The notes under the pieces: generated by a model | What the model saw: the letters and a program-made list of their open reading frames with translations, nothing else | Databases searched by the model: none | What the model was told of the DNA's origin: nothing | Made by a program: the position numbers and the translations under genes | In this document: in pieces, positions 1 through 8,202 of the stretch | Numbering within the stretch: the stretch's first letter is position 1 | How the letters are laid out: the number at the start of each line of letters is the position of its first letter | Assembly: GCF_008801915.1 (NCBI RefSeq) | Contig: NZ_VZOV01000005.1 | Location: 124,001-188,000 of the forward strand | Direction of reading: 5' to 3' | DNA: 64,000 nucleotides | DNA from: Cupriavidus gilardii | GTDB taxonomy: Bacteria; Pseudomonadota; Gammaproteobacteria; Burkholderiales; Burkholderiaceae

Positions 1-317
1 AGCCTCGCCTTGACCACCGAACGGAAGTTCTCCACCACCACGTCGGTGTTCTCGAGCAGCCGCGCCAGGATCTGCGCGCCTTCCGGCGTCTTCAGGTCCA
101 CGCACATGCTGCGCTTGTTGCGGTGAAGGTTCTGCTCGTCCGAGCCGCGGCGCTGGCCCGTCACCGAGCCGTGGTCCTTCGGCGGCGGAGGCTCGAGCCG
201 GATCACATTGGCGCCCCAGTCCGAAAGCAGCCGGACCGCGGCAGGGCCGGCGCGGGCGACAGTGAGGTCCAGGACGTTGATGCCGTGCAGGGGGAGTCGG
301 GAGTCGGATTGGGCCAT
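1..317 (-). CDS. CoA-transferase family III (CaiB/BaiF), N-terminal part
   Basis: Reading the minus strand from the ATG at 317 gives about 105 residues typical of the start of family III CoA-transferases. A short polar leader is followed by GINVLDLTVARAGPAAVRLL, then GANVIRLEPP, then NLHRNKRSMCVDLKTPEG and a VVVENFRSV segment. Family members move CoA between acyl-CoA esters and carboxylates in the cytoplasm, for example in carnitine, oxalate or aromatic-acid catabolism. The catalytic aspartate lies further downstream, outside the window, so substrate cannot be guessed. The gene is divergent from the quinone oxidoreductase at 531. A GTATAC-type operator sits 30 bases upstream of its start. The family assignment is firm and the substrate unknown. 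Confidence 0.9.
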   Translation of the reverse strand, partial: MAQSDSRLPLHGINVLDLTVARAGPAAVRLLSDWGANVIRLEPPPPKDHGSVTGQRRGSDEQNLHRNKRSMCVDLKTPEGAQILARLLENTDVVVENFRSVVKAR

Positions 318-346
318 GGCGCGGAAGGAATGAGAGGGTGCGGCGA

Positions 347-373
347 GTATACGCACAACAATCGTGTGTATAC
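347..373. promoter_or_regulatory. Twin GTATAC operator (GntR/FadR-type)
   Basis: Arms GTATACGCAC (347-356) and GTGTGTATAC (364-373) are inverted repeats matching at 9 of 10 positions around a 7-base spacer. Each GTATAC is itself a palindrome and the two centres lie 21 bp apart, two helical turns. GTATAC cores are typical of FadR/VanR-subfamily GntR repressors, which often control acyl-CoA genes. The site lies just upstream of the CoA-transferase and in the shared promoter region of the divergent quinone oxidoreductase. No GntR gene is in the window. The operator role is inferred. Confidence 0.6.
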
Positions 374-530
374 GAATAGGGGGTTATATGGATGCGGACG
401 GCCACATCGTGTCCTAGACTTTGCGCTGTGCGGCTGGCGGTAGCCCGTTCACACTTTGCGAGTCGGTCATGGCCCCGCGCCAGCAAGTGACGTTGAGTAC
501 GCGGGTGCGTTTTTCCCTTCAAGGAACCGT

Positions 531-1511
531 ATGCATTCGGCGGCAATACAAATACAGAGAAACGGCGGCCCGGACGAACTGGAGTTCATCGAGGTCGCCG
601 TGCCGCCGCCCGGCGAGGGCGAGGTCCGGATCCGGCAGCGCGCGATCGGGGTCAATTTCGCCGACATCTATCAACGGCGCGGCAGCCACGGCCCGCATCA
701 GCCGACGTCGTTCCCGGTCGTTCTCGGCTCGCAGGGGGCAGGGCGTATCGAAGCGGTGGGGCCGGGCGTCAGCGGACTGCAGGTCGGGCAATCGGTGGCG
801 TGTTTCCAGCCGGGAGCCTACCAGGTGGTGCGCAATGTTCCCGCGGCACGCGTGGTGCCATTACCCCCGCAGATCCCGGAGGACGTGGCGGGTGCCACGC
901 TGCTGCGTGGCCTGACCGCGGAATATCTGCTGCGCCGGATTTCGCCGGTTCAAGCCGGCGATGCGGTGCTGGTGCATGCGGCGGCCGGCGGCATGGGCGT
1001 GATCCTGTGCCAATGGGCACGGGCGCTGGGCGCGACAGTGATCGGCACCGTGGGCTCGGAGGCCAAGCGCGAGATCGCGCTGGCCCATGGCTGCCATCAC
1101 GCGATCGACTATCGCCGCGAGGATTTCGTCGCGCGCACGCTCGAACTGACCGATGGCCGCGGCGTCGCGGTGGTCTATGACGCGGTCGGCAAGGACGTGT
1201 TCGTGCCGTCGCTGTCGTGCCTGCGGCCGCTCGGCATGGCGATCAACTACGGCACCGCGTCCGGCGACGTCGAGGCGTTCGACCTGCAGTTGCTGCATGC
1301 CAAATCGCTGATGGTCTGTCGTCCCACGTTGCGCACCTTCATTGCCGATGCCGCCTCGTTACGCAAGGGCATGGCGGCGCTGACCGAAGCGGTTGCCGCT
1401 GGCCATGTCCGGCTCGAAGTGGGGCAGCGCTTTGCCTTTGCCGATGCGCGCGAGGCCCATCGGCAGCTCGAAGCCAGGCAGACCAGCGGCGCCGTGGTGC
1501 TGATTCCTTAG
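531..1511 (+). CDS. Zinc-independent NADPH:quinone oxidoreductase (MDR family)
   Basis: The product is a 326-residue medium-chain reductase of the Qor type. It probably reduces quinones or enones with NADPH in the cytoplasm. The N-terminal GroES-like half contains the family pattern IGVNFADIYQRRG. The Rossmann half starts at VHAAAGGMGVILCQWARALG, followed by the GTVGSEAKREIALAHGCHHA loop that contacts NADPH. No zinc-binding cysteine cluster is visible. The ATG at 531 is preferred over an earlier in-frame start at 456 because AAGGA at 521-525 is correctly spaced and homologues begin here. It is the first gene of a plus-strand run with a GST and a crotonase homologue, probably one operon controlled by the GTATAC operator. 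Confidence 0.9.
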   Translation: MHSAAIQIQRNGGPDELEFIEVAVPPPGEGEVRIRQRAIGVNFADIYQRRGSHGPHQPTSFPVVLGSQGAGRIEAVGPGVSGLQVGQSVACFQPGAYQVVRNVPAARVVPLPPQIPEDVAGATLLRGLTAEYLLRRISPVQAGDAVLVHAAAGGMGVILCQWARALGATVIGTVGSEAKREIALAHGCHHAIDYRREDFVARTLELTDGRGVAVVYDAVGKDVFVPSLSCLRPLGMAINYGTASGDVEAFDLQLLHAKSLMVCRPTLRTFIADAASLRKGMAALTEAVAAGHVRLEVGQRFAFADAREAHRQLEARQTSGAVVLIP

Positions 1512-1561
1512 GCCCAACGATCAATGGAACCGGCATCGCCGGTGTAGCGAGGAGAACCGGC

Positions 1562-2302
1562 ATGAAGCTCTATCACAGCTGGCTGTCCAGCGCGTCGCGG
1601 CGGGTGCGCCTGTGCCTGGCGGAGAAGGGCATCCGCTACGACAGCGTGCCGGTCGACATGCGCCGGCAGGAGCATCACTCCGCGGCCTATCTGGCCGTGA
1701 ACCCCAACGGCGTGGTGCCGGGGCTGGTGCTGGACGACGGCCGGGCGCTGCACGAAAGCAGCACCATTTGCGAATACCTCGACGACACGCATCCGCAGCC
1801 GCCGCTGCGGCCGGCCGATCCCTATCGGCGCGCCGTGATGCGCAATTTCATTCGCTGGACCGACGAGCGCGCGCTGCCGAACCTGCTGATCCTGAACTGG
1901 AGCCTGGTGTTCCAGGCTCAGGCGTCGCAATGGACGGACGCCGAGCTGGCCGAACGGCTGGCTCGCGTGCCGACCGCGCAACGGCGCGAGGCGTGGCTGC
2001 GCGTCGCGCGGCAGCCCTATACCGAGGACGAGAAGCGCGCCGCGCTGGACCAGCTGAAGGCCATCGTGCCGAAGATGGAGGCGATGCTGGCGGATGGCGG
2101 TCCTTGGTTGCTTGGCGATCGCTACACGCTGGCCGATATCGCCGCCGTGCCGTTCGTCGCGCGGCTCGCCGAACTCGATGTCAATGCGCTGTCAGCGGAT
2201 TCCGCTCCCGCCGTGGCCGACTGGTGGCAGCGGGTGCAGGCCCGTCCCGCCTTTGCGCAAGCGCGGATCGACCGTTTCGACGATGCCCTGGCAAGCGCAT
2301 AG
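1562..2302 (+). CDS. Glutathione S-transferase family protein
   Basis: The product is 246 residues, close to the usual 200-250. The N-terminal thioredoxin-like domain begins MKLYHSWLSSASRRVRLCLA, typical of bacterial GSTs that conjugate or isomerise electrophiles. The glutathione-binding NPNGVVPGLV and ESSTICEYLDD motifs follow. The C-terminal all-helical domain contains the conserved LGDRYTLADIAAVPFVARL segment with its structural aspartate. It starts 50 bases after the quinone oxidoreductase stop and is likely cotranscribed with it and the downstream crotonase. The neighbourhood suggests a role in processing a reactive acyl or quinone intermediate, such as maleylpyruvate- or beta-etherase-type chemistry. 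The exact substrate is not visible. Confidence 0.88.
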   Translation: MKLYHSWLSSASRRVRLCLAEKGIRYDSVPVDMRRQEHHSAAYLAVNPNGVVPGLVLDDGRALHESSTICEYLDDTHPQPPLRPADPYRRAVMRNFIRWTDERALPNLLILNWSLVFQAQASQWTDAELAERLARVPTAQRREAWLRVARQPYTEDEKRAALDQLKAIVPKMEAMLADGGPWLLGDRYTLADIAAVPFVARLAELDVNALSADSAPAVADWWQRVQARPAFAQARIDRFDDALASA

Positions 2303-2355
2303 GCGGCATTTCTTTCCCCTTGATTCGATTACTCCCTCTCATTACAAGGTCAGCC

Positions 2356-3114
2356 ATGTCAGACACCGGATCGCTCCCCATCCTCCAGATCGAAGACCGC
2401 ATCGCCACCATCACGCTGAGCCGGCCTGACGTCGCCAACCGGCTGGGGCCGGACGACCTGGCCGCGCTGCGCCAGCATGTCGACACGGTCAATGAGGCCG
2501 ATGTGCTGGTGCTGCGGATTCGCGGCAGCGGCAAGTACTTCTGCAGCGGCTTCGATATCGGCAAGCTGGCCGCGGGGCAGCGCGGCGCCGGGTTCGAGCC
2601 GCTGGTCAATGCGCTCGAGGATTGCCGCCCGGTGACCATTGCCGAGATTCACGGCGGCGTCTATGGCGGCGGCACCGATCTCGCGCTTGCCTGCGACTTC
2701 CGTATCGGCACACTGGCCACCGAGATGTTCATGCCGGCCGCCCGCCTGGGCCTGCATTTCTACCAGCGCGGCATGGAGCGTTATGTCTCCCGGCTGGGGC
2801 TGAATGCCGCCAAGCATCTGTTCCTGACCGCCGAAAAGATCGATGTCGAGGCGATGTTCCGTTGCGGCTTCCTGACCGAGCTGGTGCCGGCCGGTGCGCT
2901 GCGCGAGCGCGTCGAGCAGCTGTCTTCCACCATCGCTTCGCTGGCGCCGATCTCGGTGTTCGGCATGAAAAAGCATCTGAACGCGATCGCGCGCGGCGTG
3001 CTCGACGTCGAGGCGTTGACCGCCGACATGCAGCGCTCGGTGCAATCGGAGGACATCAAGGAGGGGGCGCTGGCGTGGAAGGAGAAACGCGTGCCGCGCT
3101 TTGTCGGGCGATAG
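2356..3114 (+). CDS. Crotonase (enoyl-CoA hydratase/isomerase) family protein lacking catalytic Glu
   Basis: The product is 252 residues with the crotonase fold: IATITLSRPDVANRL at the N-terminus, the oxyanion-hole stretch GKYFCSGFDIGKL, and HGGVYGGGTDLALACDFRIG. Canonical hydratases carry two catalytic glutamates, in GGCELA and in PExxLG. Here the equivalents read GGTDLA (Asp) and MPAARLG (Ala). The protein therefore belongs to the superfamily but may not hydrate enoyl-CoA; decarboxylase, isomerase or hydrolase relatives are alternatives. The ATG at 2356 starts 53 bases after the GST gene. It closes the acyl-CoA/detoxification run and converges on the LysR gene. Confidence 0.85.
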   Translation: MSDTGSLPILQIEDRIATITLSRPDVANRLGPDDLAALRQHVDTVNEADVLVLRIRGSGKYFCSGFDIGKLAAGQRGAGFEPLVNALEDCRPVTIAEIHGGVYGGGTDLALACDFRIGTLATEMFMPAARLGLHFYQRGMERYVSRLGLNAAKHLFLTAEKIDVEAMFRCGFLTELVPAGALRERVEQLSSTIASLAPISVFGMKKHLNAIARGVLDVEALTADMQRSVQSEDIKEGALAWKEKRVPRFVGR

Positions 3115-3150
3115 GGAGCAGTGAAGCGCGCCGGGCCGAAGCACCGGGTT

Positions 3151-4179
3151 TCAAGCCGCCAATTCCTGTCCCAACGTGTGGTCGTTGAATTGGGTCAGGC
3201 AATCGAGATCCAGCGCGCGGATCTGCTCGGTCATGAAGTCGATAAAGACCCGGATGCGGGTCGGCAGGTGCTGGCGGCTGAGGTAGCAGATGTAGTGGCC
3301 GCGATCGTCGGGCGAATGGCGGTCCAGCGCGACGACCAGTTCCTTGTTCGCGAGGTGGCCGCAGATCTGGTATCCGGCCATCTGCGCGATGCCCCAGCCC
3401 TGCAGCACCGCATCGAGCACCAGATCGGCGTCGTTGAAGGTGAGCCGGGCCGTCGGCAAGACCTTGCGCACATTGCCTTCGACCTTGAATTCCCATTCGA
3501 ATATCCGCCCGCTGGCAAAGCGGAAATTGATGCAGTCGTGCTCCGACAATTGTTCGAGCGTCCGCGGCAATCCGCGCGCGGCCGCATAAGCGGGCGACGC
3601 GCACAAGGCCATCTGCATCGGAATCAGCCGCCTGGCGATGATGCTGGAGTCCTCGATGCGGCCATTGCGGAACGCGACATCGATCTGCTCGGAGGCGAAA
3701 TCCGTGGGTTTGTCGTCGAGCAGCAGGTCGATCGCGATATCCGGATAGGCCTTCATGAAGCGCTCCAGCAGCGGGGCGACGATCTTGCGGCCGAAGCCCA
3801 CCGTCGAACTGATGCGGATCAGCCCGCGCGGCGGGCCCTCCCGTAGCTCCAGCATGTCGTTCATCGCTTCGACGATATGCGTGACGCCCTGATGGCAGTT
3901 TTCGAAGAATCGCTGACCTTCGCGGGTCAGCTGCGTGGTGCGCGTGGTACGAAGAAACAGCCGCGTGCTGAGCTGGGTCTCCAGCTTCTGCACGTTGCGG
4001 CTGACGGCCGAGCGGCCGATGCCCAGGCGCTCGCCGGCCTTGGCAAAGCTGCCCTCGCTGGCCACCGCCATGAATGCCATGATGCCGGCATAGCTGGCCG
4101 CGAAGCTGGTGGAGAGCGCGTCCGCGCGATTCGGCAGGCTGAGGCGAAAGGCGCGTTCCGCTGTTTCCGGTTGGTTCAT
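3151..4179 (-). CDS. LysR family transcriptional regulator
   Basis: The product is 342 residues, slightly longer than typical because of about 30 extra N-terminal residues. The winged helix-turn-helix covers roughly residues 33-92 with the classic GSFAKAGERLGIGRSAVSRN and LSTRLFLRTTRTTQLTREG pattern. The remainder is the two-lobed periplasmic-binding-like effector domain, for example PRGLIRISSTVGFGRKIVAPLL. It belongs to the DsdA/CrgA-like branch by this signature. It is divergent from the GlxA-type regulator at 4435 across 255 bases, so one of its targets may be that operon. The inducer is unknown. Confidence 0.9.
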   Translation of the reverse strand: MNQPETAERAFRLSLPNRADALSTSFAASYAGIMAFMAVASEGSFAKAGERLGIGRSAVSRNVQKLETQLSTRLFLRTTRTTQLTREGQRFFENCHQGVTHIVEAMNDMLELREGPPRGLIRISSTVGFGRKIVAPLLERFMKAYPDIAIDLLLDDKPTDFASEQIDVAFRNGRIEDSSIIARRLIPMQMALCASPAYAAARGLPRTLEQLSEHDCINFRFASGRIFEWEFKVEGNVRKVLPTARLTFNDADLVLDAVLQGWGIAQMAGYQICGHLANKELVVALDRHSPDDRGHYICYLSRQHLPTRIRVFIDFMTEQIRALDLDCLTQFNDHTLGQELAA

Positions 4180-4434
4180 TTCAGCACTCCCTCAATGCAT
4201 GGCCGCGCAGAGATATGGCGTGCCTGGATGCTAATCAGGCGTCGCTGTACCGTAAATGACAGCGTTCCCTGAATTTCTGCCAGGCTGCCATCTCGTTTCC
4301 AGGCGATTTGCGATGCGCGCTCGCGATTGGTGCAGGAATGGAAACGGCGTCGCTTTGCCGCATTGCCACATTGATGCGATCTTGCACGCGATCGTCGGCG
4401 GGACATAACATCCGGTGTCTCCTTCCCGGTTGCC

Positions 4435-5451
4435 ATGGAATTGAATTCTTCTCTCCCCGTCTCCGCGACCATCGAACCAACGCCGCGCAACGTCGTGTTC
4501 GTGCTGTATCCCGATGTCAGCCTGCTCGATTTCGCCGGCCCGCAGACCGTGTTCTGGGCCGCATCGCAGTACGCGCGCGAGCGCGGCATGACGGAATATC
4601 GCTGCCATGTCGCCAGCGAGTTCGGCGGTGCCGTGCCGGCGGTCGAGGGCACGGCGATGCAAACGGTGGCGCTCGACAGCCTGGACCCGCGCACCGTCGA
4701 TACGGTGATCGTGCCGGGCTCGCCGAAGATCCTGCAGGTGGCGAAAGAATCCGGCTCGCTGATCGCATGGCTGCGCACGGTGTCCGGCAAGGTCCGGCGG
4801 ACGGCCTCGGTCTGCAGCGGGGCATTCCTGCTGGCACACGCCGGCCTGCTCGATGGCAAGCGCGCCACCACGCATTGGGCGATGCTGGCCCGGTTCCACG
4901 AGATGTTCCCCATGGTCGATCTGGATGCCGATGCGATCTTCGTCCAGCAGCAGAACCTGTGGACGTCCGCGGGCGTCACCACCGGCATCGATCTGGCGCT
5001 GGCCATGGTCGAGGCCGATTGCGGCCACGAGGTCGCGCTCAGTGTCGCCAAGGAGCTCGCGGTCTACATGAAGCGGCCCGGCGCGCAGCCGCAGCTCAGC
5101 GAAATGCTGATCGCGCAGAGCCGGCAGGTGCCGGTGTTCGAGACGCTGCATTTGTGGATCGCCCAGAATCTGTCGCGAGAAGACCTGTCGGTCGAACAAC
5201 TGGCCGATCGCGTCGGCATGAGCCCGCGCAACTTCGCGCGGGTCTACAAGGAAAAGACCGGGCGCACGCCGGCCAAGGGCGTCGAGCACTTCCGCATGGA
5301 AGCGGCGCGCGGCATGCTGCAGGACATCGACAAGCCGGTCGACCAGATTGCGCGCGAATGCGGCTTTGGCAGCGAGGAACGCATGCGTGTCGCTTTCCAC
5401 CGGCACTTCGGGCTCTCGCCCAGCGAATACCGGTTGAAGGTCAATCGCTGA
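4435..5451 (+). CDS. GlxA-type regulator: DJ-1/PfpI domain plus AraC helix-turn-helix
   Basis: The product is 338 residues. The N-terminal two-thirds (about 18-190) is a class I amidotransferase/DJ-1-like fold. It contains VIVPGSPKIL, the nucleophile-elbow-like SVCSGAFLLAHAGLLDGKRA and the ATTHW strand. The C-terminal third is a double AraC helix-turn-helix with LSVEQLADRVGMSPRNFARV and IARECGFGSEERMRVAFHRH, ending in the usual LSPSEYR. Such proteins are transcription activators, often of amino-acid, carnitine or stress genes. The start follows CCGGTTGCC without a strong ribosome-binding site. It heads a run containing a reductase, an Ohr-like peroxidase and a cupin, which suggests an electrophile- or peroxide-response regulon. 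Confidence 0.9.
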   Translation: MELNSSLPVSATIEPTPRNVVFVLYPDVSLLDFAGPQTVFWAASQYARERGMTEYRCHVASEFGGAVPAVEGTAMQTVALDSLDPRTVDTVIVPGSPKILQVAKESGSLIAWLRTVSGKVRRTASVCSGAFLLAHAGLLDGKRATTHWAMLARFHEMFPMVDLDADAIFVQQQNLWTSAGVTTGIDLALAMVEADCGHEVALSVAKELAVYMKRPGAQPQLSEMLIAQSRQVPVFETLHLWIAQNLSREDLSVEQLADRVGMSPRNFARVYKEKTGRTPAKGVEHFRMEAARGMLQDIDKPVDQIARECGFGSEERMRVAFHRHFGLSPSEYRLKVNR

Positions 5452-5615
5452 TCCGCGCATTTCTTTCGAGCGGTCTGCCTGCTCCGGTCTGCCCGCTTCG
5501 ATTGGTGCCGATCGGGAAACACCGTGGTTTCGGCATCGGTCTGGTGCGCGCGATGCGCGACCCCTAGCATGAGCGTGAAGTTGTTCCACTTCCACTCACA
5601 GCAGGGAGAAGCATC

Positions 5616-6368
5616 ATGAAGATCGTTGTCATTGGCGGCACGGGCCTGATCGGCAAGAAAGTCGTGGCGAGGCTGTCGGCCCAGGGGCACCAGGCGGTCG
5701 CCGCGGCGCCGCAAACCGGCGTCAACGCCTTGACCGGCGAAGGGCTCGCGCAGGCGCTGGCCGGCGCGCAGGTGGTGGTGGACGTCGCCAATTCGCCGTC
5801 GTTCGAGGACGCCGCGGTACTGCATTTCTTCGAGACATCCGGGCGCAACCTGGCTGCCGCCGAGAAGGAAGCGGGCGTCGCACACCACGTTGCGTTGTCG
5901 GTGGTCGGCACCGACAGGCTTCCGCAGAACGGTTACTTCCGCGCCAAGCTCGCGCAGGAGACCCTGATCCGCGAGTCCGGCGTGCCCTATACGATCGTCC
6001 GCTCGACGCAGTTCCTGGAGTTTCTCGGCGGCATCGCGCAAGCGGCGGCGCAGGGCGACACGATCCGGTTGTCGCCCGCGCTGATCCAGCCGATTTCGTC
6101 GGAGGACGTCGCGCAGGCCGTGGCCGATTGCGCGCTGGCCGCCCCGGCCAACGGCATCGTCGAGATCGCCGGCCCGGAACCGTTCAAGATGAGCGATATC
6201 GTGCAGCGCTATCTGCAGGCGATCGGAGATTCGCGCACGGTCAAGGTCGATCCCGCCGCCCGCTATTTCGGCGCCGAGCTGCAGACAGGCTCGCTCGTGC
6301 CCGAGGGACAGGCCCATCTGGGGCGCATCAGCTTCGAGGACTGGATGCGCCAATCGCAGGTCAAGTAG
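5616..6368 (+). CDS. NmrA-like NAD(P)-binding SDR protein
   Basis: The product is 250 residues of the atypical short-chain dehydrogenase (NmrA/TMR) type. The N-terminal dinucleotide motif is VVIGGTGLIGKKV, followed by VVDVANSPSF and the Y-containing substrate segment GYFRAKLAQETLIRESGVPY. The canonical YxxxK is degenerate, as in sensor-like members of the family. It may act as an NAD(P)-linked reductase or redox sensor in the cytoplasm. AGGGAGAAG at 5603-5611 gives a good ribosome-binding site. Only 13 bases separate it from the Ohr-like gene, so the two are almost certainly cotranscribed. Confidence 0.85.
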   Translation: MKIVVIGGTGLIGKKVVARLSAQGHQAVAAAPQTGVNALTGEGLAQALAGAQVVVDVANSPSFEDAAVLHFFETSGRNLAAAEKEAGVAHHVALSVVGTDRLPQNGYFRAKLAQETLIRESGVPYTIVRSTQFLEFLGGIAQAAAQGDTIRLSPALIQPISSEDVAQAVADCALAAPANGIVEIAGPEPFKMSDIVQRYLQAIGDSRTVKVDPAARYFGAELQTGSLVPEGQAHLGRISFEDWMRQSQVK

Positions 6369-6381
6369 GCGCGGAGGCCCT

Positions 6382-6882
6382 ATGACAACCAAGGGGCTGA
6401 AGCCGCCGCCGCTGACGCTGCTCGACCGATATCGCGGCAGCGACTTTGCCGCGCTGTACACGACCACCGTGACGGTGTCGGGAGGCGAGGCAGGGCATGG
6501 CCGCGCATCGGGCGTCGCGCGATCGGACGATGGCAACCTGCATCTCGACCTGCGCTTGCCGGCGGCACTCGGCGGCCCGGGCGGAGGCACCAATCCCGAA
6601 CAACTTTTCGCGGCAGGCTTCGCGGCGTGCTTCCACGGCGCCTTGAGCCTGCTGGCCCAACGCGAGCAGATCGACATTGCCGCGGCGACGGTCGCCGTCA
6701 AGGTGTCGTTTGGCCGCGATCCCGCCGACGGCGGCTATGCCTTGATTGCCGACATCCACATCCGGATTCCCGGTGTCGACAAGCCGGTCGCCGAAGAGCT
6801 GGTCCGCCATACCGAACGGCTTTGTCCCTACGCAAAGATCGCCCGCGAGGGTATGCATACCGTCATCACCGTGTCGGTTTGA
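6382..6882 (+). CDS. Organic hydroperoxide resistance (Ohr/OsmC) family protein
   Basis: The product is 166 residues, about 20 longer than classical Ohr because of an N-terminal extension. Ohr enzymes reduce organic hydroperoxides with a redox-active cysteine pair and lipoyl donors. Both cysteines are present, C83 in FAAGFAACFHGAL and C148 in ERLCPYAK. The Ohr pattern GTNPEQLFAAG is also seen, and it distinguishes Ohr from OsmC. The gene lies between an NmrA-like reductase and a periplasmic cupin in a tight run behind a GlxA-type regulator, consistent with an oxidative-stress operon. No OhrR gene is in the window. Confidence 0.9.
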   Translation: MTTKGLKPPPLTLLDRYRGSDFAALYTTTVTVSGGEAGHGRASGVARSDDGNLHLDLRLPAALGGPGGGTNPEQLFAAGFAACFHGALSLLAQREQIDIAAATVAVKVSFGRDPADGGYALIADIHIRIPGVDKPVAEELVRHTERLCPYAKIAREGMHTVITVSV

Positions 6883-6911
6883 GGAACTGTCGAAGAATCT
6901 GGAGTGAAACC

Positions 6912-7319
6912 ATGAAACCAGTCACTGCCTTTGCGGCAACGCTGCTGCTCTCGTCGCTGATGGTGGGACAGCCCGCCGCCGCGGCCGGAGAAGGCGTCTC
7001 GGTCAAGCCGCTGCTGACGCAGCCGTTGCCCGAATACCCCGGCAAGGAAGTCGAGATGATCGTCGTCGATTACGCGCCCGGCGGCGCCGACCCGGTGCAT
7101 CGCCACGACGCCCACGGCTTCGTCTATGTGCTCGAGGGCAGCATCGTGATGGGCGTCAAGGGCGGCAAGGAGGTCACGCTGAAGGCCGGCGAGACCTTCC
7201 ACGAAGGCCCGAACGATATCCACACGGTCGGGCGCAACGCCAGCAAGACGCAACCGGCGAAGTTCGTTGTGTTCCTGATCAAGAAGCAGGGTGCGCCGAT
7301 TCTGACGCCGGTGAAGTAG
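6912..7319 (+). CDS. Exported single-domain cupin protein
   Basis: The product is 135 residues. A Sec signal peptide covers roughly residues 1-25, ending AAAAG. It is followed by one cupin domain with motif 1 DPVHRHDAHGFVYVLEG and motif 2 GPNDIHTVGRNAS. The histidines HRH and IH supply likely metal ligands. GGAGTG upstream of the ATG at 6912 supports this start. Small periplasmic cupins of this type appear beside oxidoreductases and are often of unknown substrate. Linked by 29 bases to the Ohr-like gene, it is probably the last gene of that operon, since a hairpin follows its stop. Confidence 0.85.
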   Translation: MKPVTAFAATLLLSSLMVGQPAAAAGEGVSVKPLLTQPLPEYPGKEVEMIVVDYAPGGADPVHRHDAHGFVYVLEGSIVMGVKGGKEVTLKAGETFHEGPNDIHTVGRNASKTQPAKFVVFLIKKQGAPILTPVK

Positions 7320-7333
7320 GGCGCTTCTCGTAG

Positions 7334-7352
7334 GACCCGGCCATGCCGGGTC
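7334..7352. terminator. Hairpin after the cupin gene
   Basis: GACCCGG (7334-7340) and CCGGGTC (7346-7352) form a perfect 7-bp stem around a 5-base loop, followed by TTACAATC. It begins 14 bases after the cupin stop. There is only a weak T-run, so it could be a modest terminator or an RNA stabiliser. It contains the in-frame ATG at 7343, which argues against that codon being the start of the next gene. Confidence 0.45.
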
Positions 7353-7390
7353 TTACAATCTGCTTCTCGAACTACGGTAAAGGGAAGGCG

Positions 7391-8188
7391 ATGCAGGGCG
7401 ACGGCCGACGAGGCGCAGCACTGAGCCAGGTGCAGATCCGCAATTTTGTCGATCAGGGCTTCATCCGGATCGACGGTGCCTTTCCCCGTGCGGTGGCGGA
7501 GAAGGCAAGGGCAATCCTGTGGCGAGACACGGGCTGCGATTCAGCCGATCCCTCCAGCTGGACCAAGCCCGTGATCCGCCTCGGCATGTATTCCCAGCCG
7601 CCGTTTATCGAGGCCGCAAACACGCCCGTGTTGCGCCAGGCGTTCGATCAGCTGGTCGGCGCCGGGCGCTGGCTGCTTTGCAAGGCGATGGGGACCTTCC
7701 CCGTTCGCTTTCCCTCGCCAGAGGATCCCGGCGATGCCGGCTGGCATGTCGACGTGAGCTTCGGCTGGGACAATCCCGACTTCATGGAGTGGCGCGCCAA
7801 CGTCAACTCTAAGGGGAGGGCGCTGCTGATGCTGTTCCTGTTCTCGGACGTCAGCGAGCACGACGCGCCAACGCGCCTTCGGATCGGCTCGCATCTGGAT
7901 GTCGCGAGGATGCTCGCGCCTGCCGGAGACGCCGGACTGACATTGCGCGAAATCGTCGGCCGGTTGCCTGAGACGGAAGGGCGTCCAGAGGTCCTGGCCA
8001 CCGGCGAAGCCGGAACGGTGTACCTGTGCCACCCGTTCCTGGTGCATTCCGCCCAGCCCCATCGCGGCACGACGCCGCGCTTCATGGCGCAGCCGCCGTT
8101 GCTGCCGCGGGAGCCGCTACAGCTCGAGCGGGAAGATGGCGCCTATTCGCCCGTCGAGGCGGCGATCCGACTCGGGCTGGGCCTATAG
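7391..8188 (+). CDS. Phytanoyl-CoA dioxygenase (PhyH)-like protein
   Basis: The product is 265 residues and resembles the PhyH family of Fe(II)/2-oxoglutarate oxygenases. The metal triad is visible as the HxD in AGWHVDVSFGW and the distal histidine in CHPFLVHSAQPHRG. The arginine in TTPRFMAQPP is likely to hold 2-oxoglutarate. The N-terminal GFIRIDGAFP motif is also typical. The ATG at 7391 has AGGGA at 7381-7385; the in-frame ATG at 7343 lies inside a hairpin and is less likely. Hydroxylation of a small molecule is expected but the substrate is unknown. It converges on the chemoreceptor gene. Confidence 0.82.
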   Translation: MQGDGRRGAALSQVQIRNFVDQGFIRIDGAFPRAVAEKARAILWRDTGCDSADPSSWTKPVIRLGMYSQPPFIEAANTPVLRQAFDQLVGAGRWLLCKAMGTFPVRFPSPEDPGDAGWHVDVSFGWDNPDFMEWRANVNSKGRALLMLFLFSDVSEHDAPTRLRIGSHLDVARMLAPAGDAGLTLREIVGRLPETEGRPEVLATGEAGTVYLCHPFLVHSAQPHRGTTPRFMAQPPLLPREPLQLEREDGAYSPVEAAIRLGLGL

Positions 8189-8202
8189 GACGATGTCGTC
8201 GG

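Noticed and set aside
7343-7390. Upstream ATG of the PhyH-like gene
   Set aside because: The codon lies inside a perfect hairpin after the cupin gene and has no ribosome-binding site; the ATG at 7391 does.
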